DNA of 64,000 bases from an uncultured Leifsonia sp. (GTDB lineage: Bacteria > Actinomycetota > Actinomycetes > Actinomycetales > Microbacteriaceae). How positions within the stretch are numbered: the stretch's first letter is position 1; the number at the start of each line of letters is the position of its first letter. Location: contig NZ_CAMFLC010000012.1 of NCBI RefSeq assembly GCF_945957465.1, positions 1-64,000 of the forward strand. The letters are read 5' to 3'. Below, piece by piece: positions 1 through 9,394 of the stretch. The position numbers and the translations under genes are program-made. Below the pieces are notes generated by a model. The model saw nothing but the letters and a program-made list of their open reading frames with translations, had not been told where the DNA came from and made no database searches.

Positions 1-1760
1 ACGCCCTCGGAGCGGTCGGCATCTCCCTCGTCTTCGGCGTCATGAACGTCGTCAATTTCGCCCAGTTCTCGTTCTTCGGGCTGGGCGCGATGCTGTCGTG
101 GTTCTTCGTCGTCAAGCTGGGACTGCCGTTCTGGCCGGCCCTTCTGCTCGTCCTCGCGATCTGCGGTGCGCTCGGGCTGCTGATCAACGTGGCCGTGGTC
201 CGTCCGCTGGCGAAGTACCTGCCGCTGGCGGCGATGCTCTCCACCTACGCCATCTCCCTCATCCTCGACAACGCGTCGCAGGTCGCCTTCACGGCGCAGT
301 TCCGGGTCTTCCCCGAGGTGCTGCCGACCTCCGATCTGCACATCGGAAACATGCGGTTCGGCACCTCCGACCTGGTGATGCTCGGCACGACCGCCGCGGT
401 GATGGTCGTGATGACCGTGTTCCTGAAGTACGGCAAGGTCGGCAGGGCCATCCGCGCCACCGCGCAGGATCAGGAGGCCGCACTGCAGATGGGGATCCCC
501 GTCGGGCAGGTGCAGCACGTCTCGTTCGTGATCGCCTCCGCTCTGGGCGGCCTCGCCGGGGTCTTCATCGCCCTGTACGTCGGCGTGGCGAACCCGAGCT
601 CCGGGCTGGATGTCGGCCTCACCTCGTTCGTGGCCGCCACGCTCGGCGGCCTGGGCTCGCTCGTCGGAGCCGTGATCGGCGGCTTCGTCCTCGGCGTCCT
701 GGAGGCCTTCGGCATCCATTTCTTCGGCGACACGGCCCGCGAGATCATCGTCTTCGTCATCCTGATCGTCGTGCTGATCGTGCGGCCGGGCGGCCTCTTC
801 GGCAGGGTGCCGCTGATCTCGACGGAGCCCCTCACCGGCACCTTCCTCGGCAAGGGCCGCCCGCTGCGCATCCCGCGCTGGGTGTGGCCGCTCGCGTTCG
901 TGGTGCTGGGGCTCGTCGTGCCCGTGTTCGGCAACGACTACCTGGTGACGACCGGCACCCAGGTGCTGGTGTACGCGATCATCGCGGCCGGCTTCACCGT
1001 GACCGCCGGGCAGGCCGGCGTGCTCGCTCTCGGCCAGGCCGGCCCGATCGCGATCGGCGCGTACGCCTCCGCGCTGCTCACGCTGTACGTCCATGTGCCG
1101 TTCTGGGTGGCCCTGCCGCTCGCCGGCATCGCCGCGGCCGTCGTCGCGTCGATCCTGGCCTCGCCGATCTGGGGCGTGAAGGGTCACTACGTGTCCATCG
1201 CGACGCTCGGGCTGGGCATCGCGATCGTCGCCGTGATCCAGCTGATCCTGCCGCAGGGGCTCTACAACATCCCCGTGCCGGAGTGGTTCGGCACACCGCT
1301 GAACACCCCGCAGGCGTACTACTGGATCGACTTCGGCGTGCTCGCCGTGACGCTGCTCGTGATGTGGAGGCTGCGCGGCTCGCACCTCGGGAAGGTGATC
1401 TCGTCGGTCGGCTCCGACGAGGTGGCCGCGCTGTCGTCGGGCGTGCGCGGCCGCGACTACAAAGCCCTCGCCTTCGCGGTCTCGGGCTTCTTCGCCGGGA
1501 TCGGCGGCTCGCTGCTCGCGCACCAGTACACCTACATCGACCCGACCATCTTCACGATGCTGATGTCGCTGCTCGTGGTGACCATCGTGATCCTGGGCGG
1601 CGTCAGCCTCCCGTACGGCGCCGTGGTGGGCTCGATCGTGCTGATCGGTGCGATGGAGCTGCTGCGGTTCACGCCCGAGCTGCGCATCATCGTCTACGGC
1701 CTGGTGCTCATCCTGGTCGTCCGCTTCCGCCCCGGCGGCATCCTGGTGAGGAACTCATGA
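1..1760 (+). CDS. Branched-chain amino-acid-type ABC transporter permease, LivH-LivM fusion (5' partial)
   Basis: Membrane permease of a HAAT-family importer. The reading frame is open from base 3 (ALGAVGISLVFGVMNVVNFAQ, the LivH N-terminal signature), so the true start lies before the window and the ATG at 42 is internal. Residues up to about 265 are LivH-like and end in RPGGLFGR. A linker follows, then from about residue 290 a complete LivM-like half with TAGQAGVLALGQ and a terminal RFRPGGI. The two halves are normally separate proteins; here they are one chain with no break in frame. It overlaps the ATPase gene downstream by ATGA. The substrate-binding protein is not in view. The substrate is unknown. 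Confidence 0.93.
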   Translation, partial: ALGAVGISLVFGVMNVVNFAQFSFFGLGAMLSWFFVVKLGLPFWPALLLVLAICGALGLLINVAVVRPLAKYLPLAAMLSTYAISLILDNASQVAFTAQFRVFPEVLPTSDLHIGNMRFGTSDLVMLGTTAAVMVVMTVFLKYGKVGRAIRATAQDQEAALQMGIPVGQVQHVSFVIASALGGLAGVFIALYVGVANPSSGLDVGLTSFVAATLGGLGSLVGAVIGGFVLGVLEAFGIHFFGDTAREIIVFVILIVVLIVRPGGLFGRVPLISTEPLTGTFLGKGRPLRIPRWVWPLAFVVLGLVVPVFGNDYLVTTGTQVLVYAIIAAGFTVTAGQAGVLALGQAGPIAIGAYASALLTLYVHVPFWVALPLAGIAAAVVASILASPIWGVKGHYVSIATLGLGIAIVAVIQLILPQGLYNIPVPEWFGTPLNTPQAYYWIDFGVLAVTLLVMWRLRGSHLGKVISSVGSDEVAALSSGVRGRDYKALAFAVSGFFAGIGGSLLAHQYTYIDPTIFTMLMSLLVVTIVILGGVSLPYGAVVGSIVLIGAMELLRFTPELRIIVYGLVLILVVRFRPGGILVRNS

Positions 1761-2629
1761 GCGCATCAGCTCCGACCGGGACGCTGCTGAGCGTCCAGAA
1801 GCTGGAACGTCACTTCGACGGGCTGAAAGCCGTCGACGGGATCTCGTTCGCGGTGCACCGCGGGGAGGTGGTGTCGATCATCGGCCCGAACGGGTCGGGC
1901 AAGACCACGACGCTCAACCTGGTCACCGGCGCCATCCGGCCGAACGGCGGCACCATCACCCTCGACGGCGAGCGGATCGAGCGCGCCGACAGCGCCCGGA
2001 TCGCCGAGCACGGCATCGCGCGCACGTTCCAGAACGGACGCGTGTTCGCGACGCTGTCGGTCGCCGACAACATCGAGGTCGGCCTGCACACCACGCTGCG
2101 CGCGCACCGGCCGTTCCGCAGGCTGTCGAACGTGTTCCTGCTGCGCTGGATCCCGCTGCTCGCGGAGCTGTACATCGCGATCGCCGGCACCCCGGCCTCC
2201 CGTCGCGAACGCGCCGCGATCGACGCGGTCGTCGCGTCGGAGATCGACCGGTTCGAGACGCGCCTCGGACCGCGCCGCGACGACCCGGCGTACTCGCTGA
2301 GCTACGCCAACCGGCGGCGCACCGAGATCGCCCGCGCGCTGGCGCCGGCGCCGAAGCTGCTGGTGCTCGACGAGCCGACGGCCGGCATGAACCAGTCGGA
2401 GACCGCCGAGGTGCTCGCCCAGCTGCTCGAACTGAAGGCGGCCGGGCAGAGCATCCTGCTCGTGGAGCACAAGCTCGACCTGGTGATGACCGTCTCCGAC
2501 CGCGTGATCGTCATGGACGGCGGTCGCATCATCGCGGAGGGACCCCCCGACGAGGTGCGCCGCGACACCGCGGTGGTGGAGGCGTACCTCGGCCGCCGCC
2601 GGGGCCTCGGAGGGGTGGACCTGGCATGA
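1757..2629 (+). CDS. livG: ABC transporter ATP-binding protein, LivG type
   Basis: ATPase of the branched-chain amino-acid-type importer, 290 aa, cytoplasmic face. Walker A is GPNGSGKTT near residue 45, Walker B is LLVLDEPTAGMN, and the LivG-type RTFQNGRVF follows Walker A. The signature region reads SLSYANRRRTEIARAL, a departure from LSGGQ that is usual in LivG proteins (LSYGxxRxLEIARAL). The ATG at 1757 overlaps the permease stop, and the ATGA at the 3' end couples it to livF. A longer same-frame ORF begins at 98 but antisense to nothing real and overlaps the permease, so the ATGA start is preferred. Confidence 0.94.
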   Translation: MSASAPTGTLLSVQKLERHFDGLKAVDGISFAVHRGEVVSIIGPNGSGKTTTLNLVTGAIRPNGGTITLDGERIERADSARIAEHGIARTFQNGRVFATLSVADNIEVGLHTTLRAHRPFRRLSNVFLLRWIPLLAELYIAIAGTPASRRERAAIDAVVASEIDRFETRLGPRRDDPAYSLSYANRRRTEIARALAPAPKLLVLDEPTAGMNQSETAEVLAQLLELKAAGQSILLVEHKLDLVMTVSDRVIVMDGGRIIAEGPPDEVRRDTAVVEAYLGRRRGLGGVDLA

Positions 2630-3369
2630 GCGAGCTGCTCGCACTGGAGGACGTCGACGTCTACTACGGACCGTTCCATGCCCTGCGCGGCAACTCGTTG
2701 ACGGTGGGGGAGGGCGAGATCGTCTCGCTGCTCGGCGGCAACGCGAGCGGCAAGTCCACGACGATGAAGACCATCCTGGGTCTCGTGCGGCCGAAATCGG
2801 GCACGGTGCGGTTCGCGGGCGACGACGTCACGCACGCCTCCACCCGGCGCCGGGTCGCGGCCGGGATCGCGTCGGTGCCCGAGGCGCGCCGGGTCTTCCC
2901 CGAGCTGACGGTGGACGAGAACCTGATCGCGGGCGCGTACACCAGGCGCTCGCGCTCGCGGGCCGACAGGGCGGCCATCGCCGAGGACCTCGACCGGATG
3001 CGCACCCACTTCCCGCGACTGGCCGAGCGGCGCAGGCAGCAGGCGGGCACGCTCTCCGGCGGAGAGCAGCAGATGCTCGCGTTCGCCCGCGCCCTGATGA
3101 GCCGGCCGAGGCTCGTCTGCATGGACGAACCGACCATGGGCCTCTCGCCCAAGCTCGTCGACCAGGTGCTCGACGAGATCATGCGCATCAACACAGAGCT
3201 CGGCGTGGCCGTCCTGTTCGTGGAGCAGCAGGCCGAGCTGGCGCTCTCCATCGCCTCCCGGGGCTACGTGCTCGCGACGGGCGCGATCGTGCTGCAGGGC
3301 ACGGCGCGCGAGCTGCTCGACGACCCGCAGATCCAAGAGGCCTATCTGGGAAAGGCGGCCCGCGAATGA
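2626..3369 (+). CDS. livF: ABC transporter ATP-binding protein, LivF type
   Basis: Second ATPase of the same importer, 247 aa, the usual LivF length. Walker A GGNASGKST (Asn and Ala in place of the more common Gly/Gly), the LivF-type PEARRVFPELTVDENL, signature LSGGEQQMLAFARAL, Walker B LVCMDEPTMGLSP and H-loop region all present in order. Starts by ATGA overlap with livG and ends by ATGA overlap with the luciferase-like gene, so permease, two ATPases and the monooxygenase form one transcription unit. Substrate is unknown; the oxidoreductase neighbours argue against simple amino-acid uptake. Confidence 0.94.
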   Translation: MSELLALEDVDVYYGPFHALRGNSLTVGEGEIVSLLGGNASGKSTTMKTILGLVRPKSGTVRFAGDDVTHASTRRRVAAGIASVPEARRVFPELTVDENLIAGAYTRRSRSRADRAAIAEDLDRMRTHFPRLAERRRQQAGTLSGGEQQMLAFARALMSRPRLVCMDEPTMGLSPKLVDQVLDEIMRINTELGVAVLFVEQQAELALSIASRGYVLATGAIVLQGTARELLDDPQIQEAYLGKAARE

Positions 3370-4406
3370 CCACGACCACTCAGGAGGGCGCACGCCGGCG
3401 GCTCGGGTTCTTCACCCGGCTGCTCGACGACGGCACGGCGCTGCAGCGCTACCGCAATGCGCTCGCGCAGTTCGTGCGTGCGGAGGAGGTGGGGCTGGAC
3501 ACGGTCTGGGTCGCCCAGCACCACTTCCACGAGGCGGAGGGCGGCCTCCCGTCGCCGTTCGTGCTGCTGGCGCAGGCGGCGGCCCTGACCTCCCGCATTC
3601 GGCTCGGCACCGGAATCGTGACCCTGCCGCTGGAGGCGCCGCTGCGCGTGGCCGAGGACGCCGCCGTGCTGCACCTGCTCTCCGGCGGCCGGCTGGAGCT
3701 CGGGATCGGCTCCGGCGGAACGCCGTCGTCGTTCCCGCCGTTCGGGCACGACCCGGCCGACCGGGCCGCGATCTACGACCGCCACCGGGAGGCGCTGGTG
3801 TCCGCCCTGCACGGCGAGCCGCTGACCGCAGACGGCGGCGCGCTGTACCCGGCGGCGCCGTCGCTGGTCGACGTGATCTGGGAGGCCACCTTCTCGGCCG
3901 AGGGGGCCGCCCGCATCGGCCGCCGCGGCAACGGGCTCATGCTCTCGCGCACCCAGCCGCGCAGGGAGTGGGCGGCGCCGTCGTCGCCGCAGGTGCAGGA
4001 GGCCGTGGTCGACGCGTACCTCGCCGCGCTGCCCGACGGGGTCGCGCCCCGCATCCTCGCCTCGCGCTCGGTGCTGCTGGTCGACACCGAGGCCGAGGCG
4101 GCCTCGTGGGTGCGGCGCGGGATCGATCGCGGCCGGTCGTTCGTCGACGCGCAGGGCCTGGCGATCCCGGCCGGGACCACCGACGCCGAACTGCTCGCCT
4201 GGCTCGACATCCACATCGGCACGCCGGAGCAGGTGCTCGCCGCGCTCGCCGCCGACACGATCCTGGCGCGCGCGACCGACGTGGCGTTCCAGCCGCACCC
4301 GGTGGATCCGCCGCACGAGACCGTGCTGCGCTCCATCGAGCTCACCGCCCGGGTCGGGCGCGAGCTGCTCGACTGGTCGCCGGCGGACGCCGTCGCGGTG
4401 AACTGA
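3366..4406 (+). CDS. FMN-dependent luciferase-like monooxygenase (KPN_01858-like family)
   Basis: 346 aa single-domain bacterial luciferase-like (LLM) fold protein, predicted to use reduced flavin and oxygen. The N-terminus RLGFFTRLLDD, the stretch WVAQHHFHEAEGGLPSP and the segment RLGTGIVTLPLE followed by AEDAAVL and LSGGRLELGIGSGGTPSSF match the family recorded as putative FMN-dependent luciferase-like monooxygenase, KPN_01858 type. That family is typically found with an ABC importer and the two CMD-domain proteins that follow here. Translation is coupled to livF by ATGA. Substrate not known; likely an imported organic compound. Confidence 0.85.
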   Translation: MTTTTQEGARRRLGFFTRLLDDGTALQRYRNALAQFVRAEEVGLDTVWVAQHHFHEAEGGLPSPFVLLAQAAALTSRIRLGTGIVTLPLEAPLRVAEDAAVLHLLSGGRLELGIGSGGTPSSFPPFGHDPADRAAIYDRHREALVSALHGEPLTADGGALYPAAPSLVDVIWEATFSAEGAARIGRRGNGLMLSRTQPRREWAAPSSPQVQEAVVDAYLAALPDGVAPRILASRSVLLVDTEAEAASWVRRGIDRGRSFVDAQGLAIPAGTTDAELLAWLDIHIGTPEQVLAALAADTILARATDVAFQPHPVDPPHETVLRSIELTARVGRELLDWSPADAVAVN

Positions 4407-4444
4407 GCCACTCCCTCCGATCCGACCCCACCGAAAGGACCTCC

Positions 4445-5032
4445 ATGACCGCCGATGTCATCGACCAGCTGGTCGGCATCCAGCCGGGCGACGCGCTCGA
4501 CACGCTGCGCGACCAGCGTCCCAGCGCGCGCGCGAACGCGCAGGCCGCCTTCGACGCGCTGCTGCGCTCCGACGAACCGACGGAGGTGGACCAGCGCGCG
4601 CGGCTCGCCGTCGCCTACTGGACGGTCGCGCTGTCGACGTCGCCCGCCGCCGCCTTCTACCGCGACCTGCTGGCCGCTGAGGATGCCGCGCTGCTCGACG
4701 CGCTGGAGGCGGCCCTCCCGGGTGCGCTGACCGACGGTCCGTACGGCGACTACCCGGAAGGACCGCTGACCGTCGAGAACGTCGACGGCCTGCACTGGGC
4801 GCCGCAGGCCGGGCTCGCCTCCGCTGCCGGGCCGCGCCTGGCCGCCGCGCTCGCCCACACGCATCTGCTCGTCTACCGGCCGCGCGACGCGTCGCCCGAC
4901 GCCCTCCAGCACCTGCTCGATGCCGGCTGGTCGACCACCGGCATCGTGACGCTGTCGCAACTCGTCGCCTTCCTCAGCTTCCAGCTCCGCGTGGTCGCGG
5001 GGCTCACCGTCCTGAAAGGAGAGCTCGCATGA
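4445..5032 (+). CDS. CMD domain protein, Avi_7170-like
   Basis: 195 aa protein of the carboxymuconolactone decarboxylase/AhpD-like superfamily, matching in context and length the CMD domain protein family Avi_7170. Begins MTADVIDQLVGIQPGDALDTLRDQRP. The ATG at 4445 follows a CGAAAGGAC Shine-Dalgarno sequence. There is no CxxC peroxidatic pair in this copy, so it may be a partner rather than the enzyme. Its stop overlaps the next start (ATGA). The luciferase-like/CMD/peroxidase-like trio is a conserved set of unknown pathway. Confidence 0.8.
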   Translation: MTADVIDQLVGIQPGDALDTLRDQRPSARANAQAAFDALLRSDEPTEVDQRARLAVAYWTVALSTSPAAAFYRDLLAAEDAALLDALEAALPGALTDGPYGDYPEGPLTVENVDGLHWAPQAGLASAAGPRLAAALAHTHLLVYRPRDASPDALQHLLDAGWSTTGIVTLSQLVAFLSFQLRVVAGLTVLKGELA

Positions 5033-5634
5033 GCGAGACGATCACCCGTCCCGGCACCGAGGCGCCGGACCGCTTCACACGGGAGCAGCTGGGCTGGGAG
5101 GCCTGGCTCGAGCCGCTGCCGCTGGAGGAGCTGACCGAACGCCACTACGCAGGACTCGTCGACAAGGGCCGGGCGAACAGCCCGTACTTCCGGTTGCTCG
5201 TGCGCGACCCGGACATCCTGGGCGCGCGCACCCGCGCGGACAACGACATCTTCTACAACGAGAAGGGCGGGCTGACCCGCGCGCTGCGCGAGCTGTCGGC
5301 CACGGCGGCCTCCCGCACCAACGGGTGCATCTTCTGCGCCTCCGTGCACTCGCGCTTCGCGAGCCACCACTCCAAGCGCCCGGAGGACGTGCAGCGCCTG
5401 CTCGACGAGGGGACCGCAGCGCCGCAGGACGACCCGCAGTGGCGCGCGGTGATCGACGCGTCTGTCGCGCTCACCCGCATCCCGGCCGAGTTCGATGCGT
5501 CCCACGTGCGGGCGCTGCGCGAGGCGGGCCTCGACGACGTGGCGATCATCGACGCGATCAACGGCGCCGCGTTCTTCAACTGGGCGAACCGCCTCATGCT
5601 GTCGCTGGGCGAGCCCACCCTGCCGGCGGAATAG
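5029..5634 (+). CDS. Alkylhydroperoxidase-domain protein, Avi_7169-like
   Basis: 201 aa AhpD-like protein. It has the catalytic pattern TNGCIFCASVHS, a CxxC followed by a histidine, at about residues 103-114, as expected for a peroxidase/CMD active site. C-terminal AAFFNWANRLMLSLGEPT is typical of the Avi_7169-type family. Last gene of the ABC/LLM/CMD unit, overlapping its neighbour by ATGA. The run ends 28 bp before the stop of the convergent kup gene. Confidence 0.82.
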   Translation: MSETITRPGTEAPDRFTREQLGWEAWLEPLPLEELTERHYAGLVDKGRANSPYFRLLVRDPDILGARTRADNDIFYNEKGGLTRALRELSATAASRTNGCIFCASVHSRFASHHSKRPEDVQRLLDEGTAAPQDDPQWRAVIDASVALTRIPAEFDASHVRALREAGLDDVAIIDAINGAAFFNWANRLMLSLGEPTLPAE

Positions 5635-5662
5635 GGCGTCCGGAACTCCGGAGGTGGCGGCC

Positions 5663-7624
5663 CTAGATCTCGACGTCGCTGCCCATGGTGACCGTGCGCA
5701 GGGCCGGGAGGCCGAACCGGGCGGCCGGGTCGGCCGCGTTGTGCGCCAGCGCCACGAACAGGCTGCGGCGCCACGGCACCATCCCCTTCTGGCGGGTGAC
5801 CCGGATCGCGCCACGCGAGATGAAGTACGACGCCTTCTTGAAATTGGCCGAGTCGAGCGGCAGCGCTCCGACGCGGACGGCGGTGCGGAGCGCGCGGGGG
5901 ATGTCCGGATCGTCCGAGAAGCCGAACCGGACGCTCAGGAACTCGATCCCGTCGTCCGCGTAGCCGAGGGTGTCGCGCTCGAAAGCCTCCTCGGCCGGGA
6001 CATGGGGGACCTGTGCGAAGCTCACCGAGACGATGATGACGTGCTCGTGCAGCACGTGGTTGTGCTTGACGTTGGCGCGCAGAGCAAGCGGCACGGTCTC
6101 CTTGCTCGGGTGGGGGAAGATCGCGATGCCGGGCACCCGCGGCAGGCGCATCCGGCGCACCTCCTCCACGAAGGCGGCCATCGACCCCTCCTTGCGCTTG
6201 CGGTCGGCCTGCACCAGCTGCCTGCCGCGCCGCCAGGTCGTCATGACGAGGATGACGACGCCGGCGATCAGCAGCGGCACCCAGCCGCCGTTGATGATCT
6301 TGGAGAGGTTGCCCGCCAGGAACGTCAGCTCCAGGCCGCCGAAGGCGACCGCGGCGAGCACGATCTTCCACGGAGCCCAGTGCCAGAGCGGGCGGGCGAC
6401 CAGCAGCAGCAGGACGGTGTCGACGACCAGCGCCCCGGTCACCGAGATGCCGTACGCCGTCGACAGCCGGTCGGACGAACCGAACGAGAGCGTCACCGCC
6501 ATGACGCCGATGAACAGCAGGATGTTGACCGCCGGCATGTAGATCTGGCCGCCCTCGCGCAGCGAGGTCTGCTGGATCTTCAACGGCGGCAGGAGGCCGA
6601 GCTGTACCGCCTGCCGCGAGAGTGAGTACGCGCCGGAGATCACGGCCTGGCTGGCAATGACGGTCGCGGCGGTGGCGAGGATGACCATCGGGAGCCGACC
6701 CCAGTCCGGGATCAGGAGGAAGAACGGATTGGCACGCGCGGCCGGGTCGTGCAGCACGAGGGCGGCCTGGCCGAGGTAGTTGAGCACGAGCGCCGGGAAC
6801 ACCAGGAAGAACCAAGCCCGGCTGATCGGCGTGCGGCCGAAGTGTCCCATGTCGGCGTAGAGCGCCTCCGCGCCGGTGATCACGAGCACGACGGCGCCCA
6901 GGGCGACGAAAGACAGCACCGGGCGCTCGAGGATGAAGGCGATGGCGTAGGTCGGTGAGAGACCGAGCAGCACCGAGGGGAACCGGATGACCATCGCCAG
7001 CCCGGCCACGGCGATGGCGACGAACCACAGCACCATCACCGGGCCGAACAGCACGCCGACCCTTCCGGTGCCGAAGCGCTGCACCGCGAAGAGCGCGACC
7101 AGGATGACCGCCGCGATCGGGATGACGAGGTGCGAGATCGCCGGGACGGTGACGTGGAGGCCTTCGACCGCCGACAGGACGCTGATCGCGGGGGTGATGA
7201 TCGAGTCGCCGTAGAACAGGGCGACGCCGACGATCCCGATCACGAGCAGGGTGCCGGCCTTGCCGGCCCTCGACACGTAGAGCCGCTGCGCGAGCGCGGC
7301 GAGAGCCATCACGCCGCCTTCGCCGTCGTTGTCGGCACGCATCAGGATGCCGATGTACTTGATCGACACGATGATCGTGACGCTCCAGAAGATCAGCGAG
7401 ATCACGCCGAACACGTCGTCCTGCTGCGCACGCACCGCTCCGTTGTCGAGGAGGAAGACGGTCTTCAGCGCGTACAGCGGGCTGGTGCCGATGTCGCCGA
7501 ACACGACGCCGAGCGCGGCGAGGGCTGCGGCGTACAGGACTCTCTTGCGGCGATCCGTCCGCACCGGAGCGGGTGTCTCGTCGTCCACGTCTTCGTGCGT
7601 GACGGCCGGGTGTTTCTCGTGCAC
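5663..7624 (-). CDS. kup: Kup low-affinity potassium uptake transporter
   Basis: About 653 aa inner-membrane K+/H+ symporter of the KUP/HAK family. Signature GVVFGDIGTSPLYALKTVF near the N-terminus, then about twelve membrane segments (for example YVSRAGKAGTLLVIGIVG and FYGDSIITPAISVLSAVEG), followed by a hydrophilic C-terminal domain ending GLPALRTVTMGSDVEI. The ORF is open to 7720, but the stretch before the GTG at 7624 is arginine-rich and unlike Kup N-termini, so the GTG (VHEKHPAVTHEDVDD) is preferred; the start is not certain. Convergent with the AhpD-like gene. Confidence 0.92.
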   Translation of the reverse strand: MHEKHPAVTHEDVDDETPAPVRTDRRKRVLYAAALAALGVVFGDIGTSPLYALKTVFLLDNGAVRAQQDDVFGVISLIFWSVTIIVSIKYIGILMRADNDGEGGVMALAALAQRLYVSRAGKAGTLLVIGIVGVALFYGDSIITPAISVLSAVEGLHVTVPAISHLVIPIAAVILVALFAVQRFGTGRVGVLFGPVMVLWFVAIAVAGLAMVIRFPSVLLGLSPTYAIAFILERPVLSFVALGAVVLVITGAEALYADMGHFGRTPISRAWFFLVFPALVLNYLGQAALVLHDPAARANPFFLLIPDWGRLPMVILATAATVIASQAVISGAYSLSRQAVQLGLLPPLKIQQTSLREGGQIYMPAVNILLFIGVMAVTLSFGSSDRLSTAYGISVTGALVVDTVLLLLVARPLWHWAPWKIVLAAVAFGGLELTFLAGNLSKIINGGWVPLLIAGVVILVMTTWRRGRQLVQADRKRKEGSMAAFVEEVRRMRLPRVPGIAIFPHPSKETVPLALRANVKHNHVLHEHVIIVSVSFAQVPHVPAEEAFERDTLGYADDGIEFLSVRFGFSDDPDIPRALRTAVRVGALPLDSANFKKASYFISRGAIRVTRQKGMVPWRRSLFVALAHNAADPAARFGLPALRTVTMGSDVEI

Positions 7625-7738
7625 GCGGGACACGCTACCCCGGTTGCGGCGCGGTGCTGATGCACGAACGGCGCGGCGAGTGACGCCGGGCGTCTGAGAG
7701 TCTCCGCGACGACCGGTCACCGGCCGCTCCCGGGCCGC

Positions 7739-9394
7739 TCACGCGGGCGTCGCTCTCGACGCCCGCACTGCCGCCCCGTCGACGGAGTGCACGATCGCGC
7801 CCGCGAGCACGGTGAGGCGGGCCGTCGCGCCGAGCAGCGCCTCCGGACCGTCGCGGAAGGGGTCCGTGTCGATGACGACGAAGTCGGCCGCCGCTCCGGT
7901 GCGCAGCACGCCGAGCTCCCCGTCCCACCGCGAGGCGTATGCGGCGTCGCGCGTGGCCCGGCGCACGGCGTCGGCCACCGCCATCGCGTTGGCCGGGAGG
8001 TTCGCCGGCAGGCTCGGGTCGGATGACGAGCGGCGGGTCGCGGCGATGTAGAGATTCGCGAACGGGCCGTACGGCGCCGTCGGCGCGTCGGTCCCGAGCG
8101 CGATGGTGGCGCCGGCGTCGGCGAGCTCGCCCCACGGATAACCGCGCTCGACACGCTCATCGCCGAGCATCGCACGCCAGTTCTGCTGGATCGCGGGGTC
8201 GCTGTGCACGGGCTGCACCGAGGCGATCACGCCGAGGCGGGCCAGACGTGCCGGAGTGGCGGCATCCACCGTCTCGAGGTGCTCGATCCGGTGCCGGCGA
8301 TCCGCGCGCGGACCGTTCGCCGCGACGGCCGCCTCGAGGGCGTCCAGGGCGAGAGCGGAGGCCGCATCCCCGATCGCGTGCATCGCGACCTGGAGGCCCG
8401 AGGCGTCGGCCGCCGTCACCACGGCCGAGAGGGAGGGCAGGTCCCACAGCGCGTCCGGCCGGGAGCCGTCGGCGAAGGGTGAGCGCATCGCGGCGGTGCA
8501 GCTGTCGATCACGCCGTCGACGAACAGCTTGATGCCGGTGACGCGGAGCCACGGGCCGGGGTGCTCGGCGGCCAGCTCGATCGCTCGCGCGACCCCGGCC
8601 AGGTCGCCCGCGGTGGTGCCGGTGCGGTTGACGACCCAGTGGGCGGCGACGCGCATCGGCAGGGTGCCGTCGCCCTCGGCCTGCACGGCGGCGAGCGCGC
8701 GGAGGTCCGACTCGCGAAGCGCCATGTCGACGGCCGCGGTGACGCCGGCCTCCAGATAGGAGTCGAAGGCGGCGCGGAGGGCGTGCTCGCGCTCGGCGTC
8801 CGAGACGAGCCCGTCGAGCCGGTCGAGCATCAGCCCGAGCGCCGCGCTCTCGAGAAGCCATCCCGTCGCGGCCCCGGTGGCGTCCCGCTCGATCCGGCCG
8901 CCCAGCGGGTCGGGCGTGTCGGCGTCGATCCCCAGCTCGGCGAGCGCCGCACTGTTCACCCAGGCCGAGTGGACGTCGTTGGCGTGCAGGTAGACAGGGC
9001 GATCGGCGACGACCGCGTCGATCAGGTCGCGGTGGGGCGCGCGGCCGCCGAGAGCCGAGAACAGCCAGCTGCGGCCGAACAGCCGGGCGGCATCCGGGGC
9101 GGCCGCCGCGGCCTGCCCCAGCCGGGACTGGATCCCGGCCACGTCCGCGGCGTCCTGCAGATCGACCTGGGTCAGCGACTCGCCGAGGCTGACGAGGTGG
9201 GTGTGCGCGTCGACGATGCCCGGGAGGACGACCGCGCCGTCCAGCTCCACCGTCTCGTCGACCGGGAACGCGTCGGCGGTGACGGTGTCGCCGACGAAGG
9301 CGATGCGGCCGTCTTCCACGACGATCGACTCGGCCCAGGGCTGGACGTCCGAGGTGAAGACCGCTCCGCCGCGGTAGTGGGTCAGGCTGCTCAC
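7739..9394 (-). CDS. Amidohydrolase family protein (Amidohydro_3, YtcJ-like)
   Basis: 551 aa metal-dependent hydrolase. N-terminal composite beta domain, then LPGIVDAHTHLVSLGES (HxH metal motif, around residue 60), and later histidines in MHAIGDAA and RIEHLE and the aspartate in ALGTDAPTAPYGP, the standard order for this superfamily. The GTG start overlaps the stop of the NCS1 permease gene (GTGA), so it is co-translated with a nucleobase-type transporter. Together they suggest uptake and hydrolysis of an N-heterocycle or amide. The specific substrate cannot be read from sequence. Confidence 0.88.
   Translation of the reverse strand: MSSLTHYRGGAVFTSDVQPWAESIVVEDGRIAFVGDTVTADAFPVDETVELDGAVVLPGIVDAHTHLVSLGESLTQVDLQDAADVAGIQSRLGQAAAAAPDAARLFGRSWLFSALGGRAPHRDLIDAVVADRPVYLHANDVHSAWVNSAALAELGIDADTPDPLGGRIERDATGAATGWLLESAALGLMLDRLDGLVSDAEREHALRAAFDSYLEAGVTAAVDMALRESDLRALAAVQAEGDGTLPMRVAAHWVVNRTGTTAGDLAGVARAIELAAEHPGPWLRVTGIKLFVDGVIDSCTAAMRSPFADGSRPDALWDLPSLSAVVTAADASGLQVAMHAIGDAASALALDALEAAVAANGPRADRRHRIEHLETVDAATPARLARLGVIASVQPVHSDPAIQQNWRAMLGDERVERGYPWGELADAGATIALGTDAPTAPYGPFANLYIAATRRSSSDPSLPANLPANAMAVADAVRRATRDAAYASRWDGELGVLRTGAAADFVVIDTDPFRDGPEALLGATARLTVLAGAIVHSVDGAAVRASRATPA

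Noticed and set aside
42-1760. ATG at 42 as the permease start
   Set aside because: The LivH-type frame continues to the left edge of the window with conserved residues, so 42 is internal.
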